Origin: Rutpela maculata
Lineage: Eukaryota; Arthropoda; Insecta; Coleoptera; Cerambycidae
Direction of reading: 5' to 3'
Assembly (NCBI GenBank): GCA_936432065.2
Contig: OW386285.2
Coordinates: 180,970,890-181,034,889 of the forward strand
DNA: 64,000 bases
The notes beneath the pieces were generated by a model. That model searched no databases. It saw nothing but the letters and a program-made list of their open reading frames with translations, and was not told where the DNA came from. Below are positions 44,839 through 64,000 of this stretch, piece by piece. The translations under genes and the position numbers were made by a program. How positions within the stretch are numbered: the stretch's first letter is position 1; each line of letters starts with the position of its first letter.

Positions 44839-47800
44839 TCACTGGGTCCGCGAATCGTGTGCTCTGAGCAGGCGTAACGAACCAAGGATAACGGCCTTCT
44901 GCATTCTTCCGGCTAAGATTTCTGCCGACTCTCGGCATGCCGGTATCGTCTTCAATTCCGAAAGTAGTGTACGCCTCACCCCACCTAGGCATCCTATGAT
45001 AAGAACCACTAGTTTAACAGTGTGGTCCGGATAGAGTCTACGGAGTTCGAAGAGAAGATCTCGATATTTAGTCCGTTTTTCCTCCTCTTTTAGAACAATG
45101 TTTGTTTCCCCTGGGGCGGAGAATTCAATAACAAACATTGTCCTGAGTTGTTGGTCGAGGAGGACTACATCAGGTTTATTGGCCTGTAGTTGCCTAAGGG
45201 TGGGAAACGAGTAGTTCCAATAAATTAGACACCGCTCATTCCCCACTACGGACTCAATGTCTCCCGGAGCGTAAGGCAGCATTGGTGTCTCATCTATCCC
45301 ATATGTGTGCCGCAGATGATAGTACAGCACACGTAATGCTCCATCATGTCTGTGAATATAGGCCGAGACAGCGTATGTCGGACATGCCGACAACAGGTGC
45401 ATAAGTGTCTCCGGCGCTCTTCGGCAGGCCCTGCAGTTTACGTCAGGGACCTCTATACCCAAGACATGACTTCGATAGACGAGTGTGTTAAAGACACCAT
45501 CCTGGCAAGCCATGATGAACCCTTCGGTCTCAGACTTCAGCCCAGCTGACCTTACCTGACCGAAAGCAAAGGTCAGCTTCTCAGATAAGCCCCTCTCTTC
45601 AATGTTCTTGTAGAAGACTCCATGCAAGCGCTTATCTTTATGCAGTTGCAGAAATTTCCTTTGCTCTGCTGCTTTTGTATGGGCTTTCAGCTGGGCGGGT
45701 TCCAGCTCGGTGACAGAGCTCGGGTTTACCCGCCCAGTATCGAAGTCGAGACCAAGTTCACCGGCTGCTCTTTGTGCTGCCTTAAATAAGAACGCTCCTA
45801 TCCCTGCATTTTCATGGTCGCGAACCATGCAGAAAAGGGGATCCGAACTCTTGATGATCTTGCAAGCTCCATCCAGAGCCGACCTGCTATGTAGATACTC
45901 CAAACTCAAGAGTCCGCGGCCTCCCTGTTGTCGTGAGAGGTATAATCGCGGAACGGACGATTTTGGATGCAAGCTTCTGTTGAGATGCATCATCTTTCGG
46001 GTTCCTACATCGAGTTGGCGCAGCTCGCCTTGTGTCCACTTCACTACCCCAAAGGAGTGTAGGAGGATTGGAACGGCAAGCATGTTAGTTGCAGACACCT
46101 TATTCTTCCCCGACAGCTCTGAAGACCAGATCTGCCGGAGGAGGTGCTGATACTTGCCGCGGAGAGCGTTTTTCACTGTTGACACTTCTTGGGTGGAGCG
46201 TTGCTCAACACCCAAGTAGGTGTACGACTCTCCGGCATCTAGGTGGTGCAAGATGCTTCCATCTACAAGCTGCGCGTCATCTCCGTAGTCACCGCATCGC
46301 CCTCTCTTGAGATGAACCAGTGCACATTTGTCCAAGCCGAACTCCATTCCGACAGCCTGAGTGTACTCATGTACCACCCTGAGAGATTGACGTAAATCCC
46401 TCTCGCTGGAGGCATAAAGTTTAAGGTCATCCATGTAAAATAGATGGGTGACCTTATGCCTCCTATCTCCGGGGGTACCGCAATTGTAACCACGGGTTTT
46501 GCGAAGTTCAACGGATAACGGCAGTAGTGAAATGCTAAATAGAAGGGGACTAAGGGAGTCTCCCTGAAACACACCCCTCTTAAACATAACCGGCTCTGTT
46601 TGGACTCTGACATTACCAGATGTTATAGCAAAGCGAGTCCTCCAGAGCGGCATGAGTTGTTCTATGCATCTCACTACGGGACCGGGCACCGCAAGACATT
46701 GGAGCAAGTGAACAATTAGTTCGTGAGATGTCATGTCAAATTCCTTGCGGTAATCGATCCAGGCCATGGAAAGGTTCCGCTTATACTGCACGGAGTCCTG
46801 CGTGACACATCTGTCAATAAGCAGGTTCTCCTTGCAGCCAGCGACACCTTTCCTAGACCCACGTTGCTCGTATATCCGTTCGTAAACCGGGCCGCTTGCT
46901 TGGAGTACCCGCATGTACAAGATACGGGTGAATATCTTGTAACATGCGTTTAAACAGGTTATCGGTCTGTAGTTCGCTGGATCTGCCAAATCTCCGTTCT
47001 TAGGGAGTAGCACGGTTCGCCCCTCGATAATCCAGGAAGGAATTTGCTGCTCTCCATTTAGCCACGAGGTGAAGATTCTGGCTAAATGGCGGTGGGTGCT
47101 CGGAAGTTTTTTCCACCAAAAGTTGTTGATTCCATCTGGTCCAGGAGCAGCAAAGTTCTTGGAGCCTTCAAGGGCTCTTCGAACCTCTTCCGTCGTTATC
47201 GGTTGGCACACTGCTTGAGGCTGCTGAAGCCCTTGGCAAAAGGCTTCAAAGTGTGCCAGGGCTGGAGTATCTCGGTTCAGTGGACGCTTTTGTTCGTAAA
47301 GCGTCTTCCAGAAGTCTTCCACCTGATCTACAGTCGGCGGATTCTCAACAATACGCTCAGGCGGTTGGAACAGGCGAGATGGCTTCTTGCGGAAAAGGTT
47401 ATTTTCCGCTACTGCCCTCGCCCGCCTTGCTAGCGACTTTTTGCAAGCCACTAGCATCCGTATTCTGTCGAGACAATGTTGCTTGGTGGTAAGCAGCACT
47501 GCCACGTTAAGCGTGTGATGGACTCGCCTTATGTTGGCGGCGATTCGCCGCACTTTTGGCGTGAAAGGCCTGTTCTCCGCCATGTAATCCATCACACACT
47601 GAATACGGGAAGCATATTGTCTCGCCGACCGGATCTTGGCTTCCATCTTTCTTATACGCCGCTCAGCTCTCTCTTGCGAGGAAGCAGTATTATCCTGCCT
47701 CACCACCGGGGAGAGCCGCATCGCGGCGTCGTAGACGGCACAATTAATGTGCCAGATATCAGCCCCTTCCGGAATAGCTTCACTGAGTTCTGCGTCCACT

Positions 47801-48405
47801 CTGACCAGATCTTGTGGTCGAGGGGGCTTTTGATGGTGCAGCCCCCTTCTGGTTCTGATGCCCTCTGGTATGGGTGGAACATCTAAAACCATCTCCTCGA
47901 CCGGTTGATCGGGCGGTCTGTCGACTACCTCTTCAATGGGCCTCAAAGCGGTTCTGATGTAGCCTCTGCTTCGGAGATGAGATACATAGTCACGAAGGTT
48001 TTGTTTCGTGAAAGCGCGATGTTCTGGGTGGATATCACACCACAGAACATGCATCCGCGCCATGTATCCCCTCCGTGCAGGCTCACTGCTTTCGTAGCAC
48101 TGCATCAGGTCGTCCCTCAGCTCGTCCGTCCACTCAAAGCGTCCATATGCGTCGCGGTTATCGTCATCGGGCAGTCCGTTCTGTTGGGCCCCACCACCTT
48201 GCCCATGACCCCTATCCGCTTGGGGTCGATCGTCGGGGCCATGTCTTTGTTCAGCTGGAACCAGAGATTTGGGCTTGTGGGTGGTTAGCCCAGCAAGCCC
48301 ACGACCGACACCAGAGGGGAATGAGCTTTCCCCTCCCGGGTGCACTAGGGCTGCCGGTTCGATTTTGCACCCCCAGCTGGAGTAAGTGGTGGCGCTACTC
48401 ACCAA
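44839..48405 (-). CDS. R4/Dong-like retrotransposon protein, intact 1188-codon frame
   Basis: The longest frame in the window. Residues 1-80 translate the leader (TTG-led, no ATG; first Met at residue 115). The Myb/SANT-like region is at about 88-150 (GRFEWTDELRDDLMQCYESSEPA). RT at about 400-760 has NYRPITCLNACYK near 480, RKEFDM (usually RKAFDM) near 555, GVFQGDSLSPLLF near 615 and FYMDDLKLYA near 657. The CCHC finger CRACRRAPETLMHLLSACP is near 992 and the endonuclease NKPDVVLLDQQLRTMFVIEF near 1074-1093. One oddity: LTFAFLRSAG, invariant elsewhere, reads LTFAFGQVRSAG, from a local CTGACC duplication near 45550. The frame is open, but A-to-E in RKAFDM and the GQV change may reduce activity. 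Confidence 0.88.
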   Translation of the reverse strand: MVSSATTYSSWGCKIEPAALVHPGGESSFPSGVGRGLAGLTTHKPKSLVPAEQRHGPDDRPQADRGHGQGGGAQQNGLPDDDNRDAYGRFEWTDELRDDLMQCYESSEPARRGYMARMHVLWCDIHPEHRAFTKQNLRDYVSHLRSRGYIRTALRPIEEVVDRPPDQPVEEMVLDVPPIPEGIRTRRGLHHQKPPRPQDLVRVDAELSEAIPEGADIWHINCAVYDAAMRLSPVVRQDNTASSQERAERRIRKMEAKIRSARQYASRIQCVMDYMAENRPFTPKVRRIAANIRRVHHTLNVAVLLTTKQHCLDRIRMLVACKKSLARRARAVAENNLFRKKPSRLFQPPERIVENPPTVDQVEDFWKTLYEQKRPLNRDTPALAHFEAFCQGLQQPQAVCQPITTEEVRRALEGSKNFAAPGPDGINNFWWKKLPSTHRHLARIFTSWLNGEQQIPSWIIEGRTVLLPKNGDLADPANYRPITCLNACYKIFTRILYMRVLQASGPVYERIYEQRGSRKGVAGCKENLLIDRCVTQDSVQYKRNLSMAWIDYRKEFDMTSHELIVHLLQCLAVPGPVVRCIEQLMPLWRTRFAITSGNVRVQTEPVMFKRGVFQGDSLSPLLFSISLLPLSVELRKTRGYNCGTPGDRRHKVTHLFYMDDLKLYASSERDLRQSLRVVHEYTQAVGMEFGLDKCALVHLKRGRCGDYGDDAQLVDGSILHHLDAGESYTYLGVEQRSTQEVSTVKNALRGKYQHLLRQIWSSELSGKNKVSATNMLAVPILLHSFGVVKWTQGELRQLDVGTRKMMHLNRSLHPKSSVPRLYLSRQQGGRGLLSLEYLHSRSALDGACKIIKSSDPLFCMVRDHENAGIGAFLFKAAQRAAGELGLDFDTGRVNPSSVTELEPAQLKAHTKAAEQRKFLQLHKDKRLHGVFYKNIEERGLSEKLTFAFGQVRSAGLKSETEGFIMACQDGVFNTLVYRSHVLGIEVPDVNCRACRRAPETLMHLLSACPTYAVSAYIHRHDGALRVLYYHLRHTYGIDETPMLPYAPGDIESVVGNERCLIYWNYSFPTLRQLQANKPDVVLLDQQLRTMFVIEFSAPGETNIVLKEEEKRTKYRDLLFELRRLYPDHTVKLVVLIIGCLGGVRRTLLSELKTIPACRESAEILAGRMQKAVILGSLRLLRAHDSRTQ

Positions 48406-48433
48406 AGGCTTGATAGATGAAAGTCAGCCCCTC

Positions 48434-52197
<3,764 letters not shown>

Positions 52198-52209
52198 TAT
52201 TATTATTAT
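52198..52209. repeat. Short (ATT)n tract
   Basis: About four ATT units between two A3 copies. Confidence 0.8.

Positions 52210-54550
<2,341 letters not shown>

Positions 54551-54613
<63 letters not shown>
54551..54613. repeat. (ATT)n tract
   Basis: About 21 ATT units. Confidence 0.95.
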
Positions 54614-54614
<1 letters not shown>

Positions 54615-54774
54615 TTTCGACTTAGCACACTCCTCAGTTAGTAACTGGGAAATTTCATCTATCCCGCGATCCCGCGTGTCGCGTAGGATGAGGCTCGGAC
54701 GGATGTTGTGTCTTTGACTAACTGGTTTTAATGGTACCTCTGAAGGAGAAATTCATCTCATCTCAGAGAACCCT
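54614..54774 (-). mobile_element. Orphan 160-bp fragment between ATT tracts
   Basis: The minus strand can be read as RPSLILRDTRDRGIDEISQL followed by LTEECAKSK and then directly AAT repeats. It matches none of the other copies. Bounded by ATT on both sides, it may be a fragment of a further microsatellite-targeting element, or captured DNA. Confidence 0.4.
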
Positions 54775-54785
54775 TATTATTATTA

Positions 54786-55956
<1,171 letters not shown>

Positions 55957-58840
55957 CTACTCTATCTCAGCTAAGCTGGTAGGCTGGTATATCCTTAGAA
56001 TCAGGGAAGAACTTCATCTTATCCTGTTCCGTTTAAGAATTTTCTCGTTATGTGGCACGTTTGGAGGATTGCTATTTTTTGTATGACAGCGTAGTGGAAT
56101 TTTGGCAGACCCAGTTTTTCTATGTTTTTCTTTAATTGTTTTGTCATAACTCCTTCCACTGAGATCACAATAGGGACTATTTCTACTCTGTCTAGGTTCC
56201 AGATGTGCTTGACTTCGATGGCTAAATTTTCATATTTTGCCACTTTTTCTGTTTCTATCTTTACCAGATTATGCGTGAGTGGGCAGCCTATGTCGATGAT
56301 TGTGGCTTTTTTATTTTTCTTTTCAATTAGCACAATGTCTGGCCTGTTATAGTCTACAGTTCTATCTGTGAGGATTGGTCTATCCCAGTATAAAAGAAAC
56401 TCGGTGGATTCTAATACCGGGCAAGGTGTATAGCAGTAATATGGGGGGAGAGGATTTTCCACTAGTTTGTATTTCTTAGCCATTTCCGCATGAATTAGTT
56501 TGGCAATCTGGTTGTGTCTGCACAAATATGCGGTGTCAGCTAGAGACGGGCATCCAGCTGTTATATGCTCAATCGTTTCTCCTGGTCTTCCGCACTTTCT
56601 GCAGACATCTTCTACGTTTGTCTTTAGGATGGTTTTATCGTAGTTCCGGGTTCTTTGCACACGGTCCTGTATAGAAATAATGAAGCCTTCAGTTGTAGGG
56701 TGGAGTTGGTCCTTTTTCAACCACATAAGCGATCCTTCCTTGTCCATGCATTCATTCTCCAAAGCGGAAGGGTATTTACCATGGAGCGTTTTCTCTTGCC
56801 ACGATGTATGACTGTTGCGCTGTGGGACTTCTCTGGCATTTCCATGGGGCAAACCTAACCTAAGTGCAGTGTATCCGCGGTCCGCCTCCACGACATTTTG
56901 AATTAGTTGGTTTTGATTTTGATGGAAGTATTTCCTCATGTTGGCCTCCTGCTGTCTACACAGGTTATAAATATTTATTAGTCCGCGTCCACCTTCCATT
57001 CTTTTTAGATAGAGTCTCTCAACTGCAGAGCGTGGATGGTGAGCTCTAAATTTTTTTAGCAGTCTACGCGTCAATCTGTCGAGTTCCTCCAGGTCTGAGT
57101 CCGAGTATTTGAGGATTCCAAACGAATATGTCAAGACCGGTACTGCCCATGTGTTAATGGCAGTGGTTAAATTTGCAGAGTTGAGATAGGTGTTTAATAT
57201 TTTGGTAAGTCTAGCTCTGTACTGTTCCTTAAAATCTTTTTTTTAGTTTTGTGTGGTCGATACATCGATTCTGAACAATGCCTAAGTATTTATAAACCTC
57301 ATTTGGGTCAAGTGTATTGACATTTTCAATTATTTCGGCATGTTCCTGGTGTTTACCTTTGCGGATGTTAATAGTTGCACATTTTTCTAGGCCAAATGAC
57401 ATCTTTATATCGTCACCAAATTCACGGGCAGTTATAATTAAAGATTCTATATGCTCTTTACTCTCTGCGTATAACTTGATGTCATCCATAAACATCAGAT
57501 GCGTTATTCTAGAATTTTGTCGCATGTTCAGACGGTAGCCGTATGGGGTGGCATTCAGTAATGATGATAGCGGATTTAGTGCCAAGACGAACCAAAGGGT
57601 AAGGCTGTCACCCTGGAATATACCCCTGGAAATGTTTACTCGGCCCAGCTTTTGCTTCCCTATATAGAGATGGGTGTTCCACTGGCTCATTAATGTACTC
57701 AAGAGTGTACGGACGCTGGGGTGGATATTATAAATTTCTAGGACTTTCTTTAGCCAGTCATGGGGCACGGAATCGAAAGCCTTGCTATAATCAATGTAGC
57801 ACATATTTAAATTTCGATGTTTCACTTGTGTCTGTCGGCGCCTATTGTCAGTTACTCTTTACATCCTAGAGCACCCTTGATGCAGCCTTTTTGTTCACCA
57901 GCGATCAGATTGTTGCTTATGCAGTGACCATATACTTTAGTGTATAGAACGGATGTTAATAACTTGTAAACCACTGACAAACATGTTATTGGTCTATAAT
58001 TTTTTGGATTTTCTTCGTCACCTTTTTTGAAAAGAAGGTATGTATTGCCACTGGTAAGGTAAGTTGGGAAGTTGTTAGGGTGGTTTAGAATTTTATTAAA
58101 GCACCAGGCAAACGCAGAGGGTAGGCAGGGGAAGTTCTTAAGCCAATAATTTTGAATCTTGTCCGGGCCGGGGGCTTTCCAGTTCGATAAAGTGTTGGTA
58201 GCGTTTTTTATGTTTTCTGCTGTAAGTTTTACTTCTGGCATATCAGGTACTGCTTCTACCGTTTTTTCGATGTTCGTTAGCCACTCGGCTTGATTATTAA
58301 AGTTAACTGATTGTGACCATATCTGATTCCAGTAGGTTTGAAACCGTTGGCATTCGGGTGTGACTTTGTTATTTGTTTTTTCAGTTTGTTCAAGTTTGCG
58401 GTAAAAGCTTTTCTGATTTCTTAAAAATTCGCGGTTATGAGTTTTCCTTTTTGTGGTTTCGTTATATCTTCGTATGCGTGCTCCTTTTACTTTATATTTC
58501 TGTCTCAGTTGATCTTGGTAGACAATTAGTTTTTGGGTGACATTCGGCTCTCGTTCCGATATTCCCGCCGTTTTCATGATATCTTACAACTTCGCAGCCA
58601 CTTTTCTACTTGGGTTTCCTTTCAAATGTTCATTGATTACCTCTGTCTTAGCTCTTAGATCATCTATTTGAGATTGCAGCCTCCTTTTCCAGGCTGGTAT
58701 ATTCTCCAACTGTTTTCTTGGATGTTCAGTTTGTGTGAAAATTTGTTGGTCGTTAAGTTCTATGGCAGTGACAGCTGCTACATACAAAGCTGTGTGTAGA
58801 GTATTGAGGTCTTCCTTAGGTCTTCTTCCTTAGGTCTTCC
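55957..58840 (-). mobile_element. C-type R4/Dong-like element (lineage 3), 5'-truncated
   Basis: A different lineage from A and B: higher AT content, RT box MFMDDIKLYAES and a very short 3' UTR ending GATAGAGTAG directly before AAT repeats, with no A-tail or UCGGAG hairpin. The 5' end is truncated in the N-terminal part and carries a local duplication (CTTAGGTCTTC repeated, 58812-58840). It sits in the same ATT array, same orientation. Confidence 0.88.
56019..58787 (-). pseudogene. C-type R4/Dong-like polyprotein, three breaks
   Basis: Open parts 58584-58787, 57852-58577, 57229-57825 and 56019-57134. RT: NWKAPGPDKIQNYWLKNFP, NPKNYRPITCLSVVYKLLT, MCYIDYSKAFDSVPHDW, GIFQGDSLTLWFVLALNPLS (SPLL replaced by TLWF) and FMDDIKLYAES. 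Finger CRKCGRPGETIEHITAGCP near 56550-56610. Endonuclease NRPDIVLIEKKNKKATIIDI near 56280-56340. Breaks: a stop near 58580, a shift near 57835 (GALGCKE) and a shift or stop near 57230. In the parent it would be a single ORF with the same domain order as family A. Confidence 0.85.
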
Positions 58841-58858
58841 TATTATTATTATTATTAT

Positions 58859-61800
58859 TTTTTAATTTTTTTTTTCCGTAAAAGCCAGTCACCCTTTATA
58901 CTCTGTGGCTCCGACACTCACAGAGGGGAGCTGGTAGTACCGGTAGCCACTCCCCACGTCCGTGGGGTGAGTGACTACTGGGTCCGAGAATCGTGTGCCC
59001 TGAGTAGACGTAATGAGCCGAGGATAATGGCCTTCTGCATCCTGCCGGCTAAGATCTCTGCCGAATTTCGGCATGCCGGTATGATCTTTAGTTCTGAAAG
59101 CAGCGTGTGTCTCGTTCCACCGAGGGCTCCTATGATCAGGACCACTAGCTTAACAGTATGGCCAGGGTAAAGCCTGCGGAGCTCGAAGAGCAAATCTCGA
59201 TATTTCGTCCGTTTTTCCTCCTCCTTCAAGACAATGTTATTCTCCGCGGGAGCCGAGAACTCCACGACAAACATTGTCTTGAGTTGGTGGTCGAGGAGAA
59301 CCATGTCAGGCTTATTAGCTTGTATTTGCCTGACGGTGGGAAACGAGTAGTTCCAATAAATTAGACACCTCTCATTCCCCACAACGGACTCAATATCCCC
59401 CGGAGCGTAAGGCAGCACTGGTGTCTCGTCTATCCCATACGAGTGCCTTAAGTGATAATAAAGCACTCGTAATGCTGCGTCGTGCCTCTGAATATAGGCC
59501 GAGACTGCATATACGGGACAAGCCGACAGCAAATGCATTAATGTCTCCGGCGCCCTGTGGCAGGTCCTGCAGCTGACAGCAGGGACCTCTATACCCATTA
59601 CACGACTTCGATAGACGAGTGTGTTGAATACACCATCCTGGCACGCCATTATGAATCCCTCGGTCTCAGACTTTAGCCCGGCTGACCTTAAGAAAGCAAA
59701 GGTCAGCCTTTCGGATAAGCCGCGGTCTTCTATATTTTTATAGAAGACTCCGTGCAATGGCTTATCCGAGTGTAGCTGCAGAAATAAATCAATTTCAGCA
59801 GCTTTGACTTGGGCTTTTTGCCGAGCAGGTTCCAACTCGGTGACAGAGTCGTGATTAACCCGCTCAGCGTCGAAGACCAAACCGAGTTCATCGGTGGCTC
59901 TGCGCGCTGCTTTAAACAAAAAGGCTCCTACTCCTGCACTTTCATGGCCTCGGATCATGCAGAGGAGGGGATCCGAACTCCTTATGACCTTACAGGCTCC
60001 ATCCAGAACCATCCTGTTATGGAGACTCTCCCAACTCAAGAGTCCACGGCCTCCCCGATGTCGTGGGAGATATAACCGTGGAACGGACGATTTAGGGTGC
60101 AAACTCCTATAGAGATGCATCTTTTTTCGGGTTCCTACATCGAGTTGTCGCAGCTCCTCTTGATTCCATTTAATTACTCCAAAGGAGTAGAGGAGGATCG
60201 GAACTGCAAGCATATTGGTAGCAGACACCTTGTTCTTCCCCGACAGTTTTGAAGACCAGATCTGTCGGAGTCGGTGCTGATACTTGCCGCGGAGAGCGTT
60301 TTTTACTACACTCACTTCTTGGGTGGAGCGTTGCTCGACACCCAAGTAAGTGTACGACTCTCCGGCATCTAGGTGATGTAAAATGCTTCCGTCCACAAGC
60401 TGCGCATCCTCTCCGTAGTCACCGCATCGTCCTCTCTTGAGGTGGACTAGTGCACACTTGTCCAACCCAAATTCCATGCCGACAGCCTGCGTGTACTCCT
60501 GTACCACCCTGAGGGACTGGCGTAATTCCCTCTCTCCGGAGGCATAAAGTTTAAGGTCATCCATGTAAAACAGATGGGTGACCTTATGCCTCCTATCGCC
60601 GGGGGTACCGCAGTTGTAGCCACGGGTATTTCGCAGCGAAACGGATAATGGCAGTAGCGAGATGCAAAACAGAAGGGGGCTTAGGGAATCTCCCTGAAAT
60701 AATCCCCTTCTGAACAATACCGGCTCTGTCTGGACTCTGCTATTACCCGATGCTATGGTAAAGCGAGTCCTCCAGAGCGGCATGAGTTCTTCGATACATC
60801 TCACTACGGGACCGGGCACCGCAAGACATCTGAGCAAGTGGACAATGAGCTCATGGAATGTCATATCAAATGCCTTGCGGTAGTCGATCCAGGCCGTAGA
60901 GAGGTTACACTTATACTGCACGGAGTCCTGCGTGATACATCTGTCGATCAGCAGGTTCTCCTTGCAGCCAGCGACACCTCTCTTTGACCCTCGTTGCTCA
61001 TATATCCGTTCGTAAACCCGTTCAACTGCTTGGAGCACCCGCATGTACAAGATGCGTGTAAACAACTTGTAGCATGCGTTTAAGCAAGTTATCGGCCGGT
61101 AATTTTTTGGGTTAGACAAATCTCCGTTCTTCGGGATCAGCACTGTCCGCCCCTCGACAACCCAAGAAGGAATTTGCTGCTCCCCATTTAGCCATGAATT
61201 AAAAATTCTGGCCAAATGGTGGTGGGTACTGGAAAACTTTTTCTACCAAAAGCTATTTATCCCATCGGGACCTGGAGCAGCAAAGTTCTTAGAGCCCTCA
61301 AGAGCTCTTCGAACCTCTTCTGTGGTTATCGGTTGGCACACCTCGTTTGGTGGTTGAAACCTTTGGCAAAAGGCTTCAAAGTGTGCCAGGGCTGGAGTGT
61401 CTCTGTTGAGTGGGAGCTTCTGTCCGTAGAGCGTTTTCCAGAAGTTTTCCACTTGATCTACAGTCGGCGGATTCTCTAAAACACGCTGAGGCGGTTCGAA
61501 AAGGCGCGAGGGCTTTTTGCGGAATAGATTGTTTTCCACCAGCCCCCTCGCCCGCCTCACTAGTGACTTTTTACAAGTCACTAGCATGCGTATCCGATCA
61601 AGGCAGTGCTGTTTGGTGGTTCGCAGCACTGCCCCATTCAGTGTGTCATGGACGCGTCTTAAATTGGCGGCTATGCGCCTAACTTTAGGCGTGAATGTCC
61701 TATTGGTCGCCATATAGTCCATCACACATTGGATACGGGATGCGTGTTGCCTCGCCGACCGGATCTTGGCTTCCATCTTTTGTATACGCCACTCCGCTCT

Positions 61801-62575
61801 CTCCTGTGGGGAGGCAGTATTCCGCCTCTCACCCGGAGTTAAGCGCTGGGCAGCAGCATATACGGCACAATTTATGTGCCAGATGTCAGCCCCTTCTGGT
61901 ATCGCTTCACGAAGTTCAGCATCCACTCTGGCTAGGTCTTCTGATCTGGGGGGTTTGATGTAGTGCAACCCCCTTCTGGTGTTGAGGCCCTCTGGTCTTG
62001 GTGGAACGTCTAGAACTGCCTCCACAACCGATTCATTCAGCGGCTCTTCGACCGCCTCATTTACCGGCTGAGGAACAGCTCTCACGTAGCCCCTGCTGCG
62101 AAGGTGGGATACATAGTCACGCAGATTTTGTGGCGTGAAGGCGCTGTGCTCTGGGTGTCTTGCACACCACAGAACGTGCATTCGCGCCATGTATCCCCTT
62201 CGCGCGGGCTCACTGCTTTCGTAGCATAGCAGATTATTCCTCAGCTCATCGGTCCACTCGAAGCGTCCATGTAGCTCGCGGTCGTCATTGCCAGGCAATC
62301 CGTCCGGTTGGGCCCCACCACCTTGCCTGTGACCCCCATCCGAATGGGGTCGATTGTGGGGGCCCTGTCTTCTGTTGCCTGGAACCAGAAGATTTCGGCC
62401 TGTCAGGTGGTTAGCCTAACAAGCCCACGGCCGACACCAGAGGGGAAGTTCTCTTTCCCCTCCCGGGTGCGCTAGCGCTGTCGGTCCGGGTTTTGCACCC
62501 GCGGCTGGAGTAAGTGGTGTCGCTACTCACCAAAGGCTAGTGAGATGTAAGAAAGCCCCTCCTGCTGCCAACAAG
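58859..62575 (-). mobile_element. Full-length family A1 element, one nonsense codon
   Basis: A-tail at 58859 to the 5' end at about 62575. The 3' side is a short ATT tract. The 5' side has no ATT: the leader begins directly against family B coding sequence. The 5' leader fold is present near 62435-62495. Confidence 0.9.
58975..62298 (-). pseudogene. Family A1 polyprotein with one stop codon before RT
   Basis: Frames 61243-62298 and 58975-61215 are the same frame, interrupted by TAG at about 61241-61243 where relatives have TGG (NNFWWKK becomes NSFW-stop). One leucine codon is missing in the N-terminal region (LRNNLLCYESSE). RT has AWIDYRKAFDM, GLFQGDSLSPLLF (normally GVFQ) and FYMDDLKLYA. 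Finger CRTCHRAPETLMHLLSACP and endonuclease NKPDMVLLDHQLKTMFVVEF are intact. Confidence 0.87.
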
Positions 62576-63938
<1,363 letters not shown>

Positions 63939-63968
<30 letters not shown>

Positions 63969-64000
63969 TATTATTATTATTATTATTATTATTTTTTTTT
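63939..64000. repeat. (ATT)n tract and start of a further A-tail
   Basis: ATT repeats with one ACT interruption (63963-63968). The final T-run (63991-64000) is probably the A-tail of another minus-strand element beyond the window. Confidence 0.8.

Overview
The window is eukaryotic DNA, most likely from an insect or another arthropod. It has no recognisable host gene and no rRNA or tRNA gene. Nearly everything that can be identified is a transposable element or a relic of one. Ty3/Gypsy, Penelope, Jockey-like and R4/Dong-like elements, hAT-like and mariner-like MITEs and an AT-rich background together fit an arthropod. I cannot name the species.

Region 1 (1-18450) is AT-rich. It holds a decayed Gypsy element (gag at 188-890, pol at 3400-6324) interrupted by a non-coding insert, a foldback element (1458-2052), the GIY-YIG end of a Penelope-like element (6785-7214) and a hAT-like MITE (7392-7880). 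It also holds a young but internally deleted LTR retrotransposon (8175-12256; 455-bp LTRs differing at about 3 sites), a TA-flanked palindromic MITE (12921-13473) and a long hairpin (17536-17981).

Region 2 (18451-22440) is an old plus-strand copy of an R2/R4-type non-LTR retrotransposon. A 5'-truncated Jockey-like element is nested in it, flanked by a 14-bp target duplication.

Region 3 (22440-64000) is the striking part. About 20 non-LTR insertions all lie on the minus strand, head to tail, and almost all are separated by (ATT)n tracts, i.e. (TAA)n on the coding strand. Each carries or derives from a single ORF with a Myb/SANT-like N-terminal region, a reverse transcriptase with an F/Y-M-D-D box, a CCHC finger and a C-terminal restriction-like endonuclease (PD-X14-E/D). 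This matches the R4/Dong type, which is known to insert into TAA repeats. At least five lineages share the target: A (subfamilies A1, A2, A3), B, and three diverged C-type lineages. Two copies keep an uninterrupted ORF (37296-40622 and 44839-48405). Two more lose it to a single nonsense codon.

How the parts may work together: every insertion into (TAA)n leaves (TAA)n on both sides, so each copy re-creates landing sites for the next. The 3' UTRs of all A and B subfamilies fold into the same two hairpins, with covarying stems and an invariant UCGGAG in the terminal loop, a likely recognition signal for the reverse transcriptase. No family A or B ORF has an in-frame AUG before its conserved N-terminal domain, so non-AUG initiation is likely. 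An in-frame chimera, a 5' inverted segment and an element-to-element junction without microsatellite record recombination and reverse-transcription accidents in the cluster.
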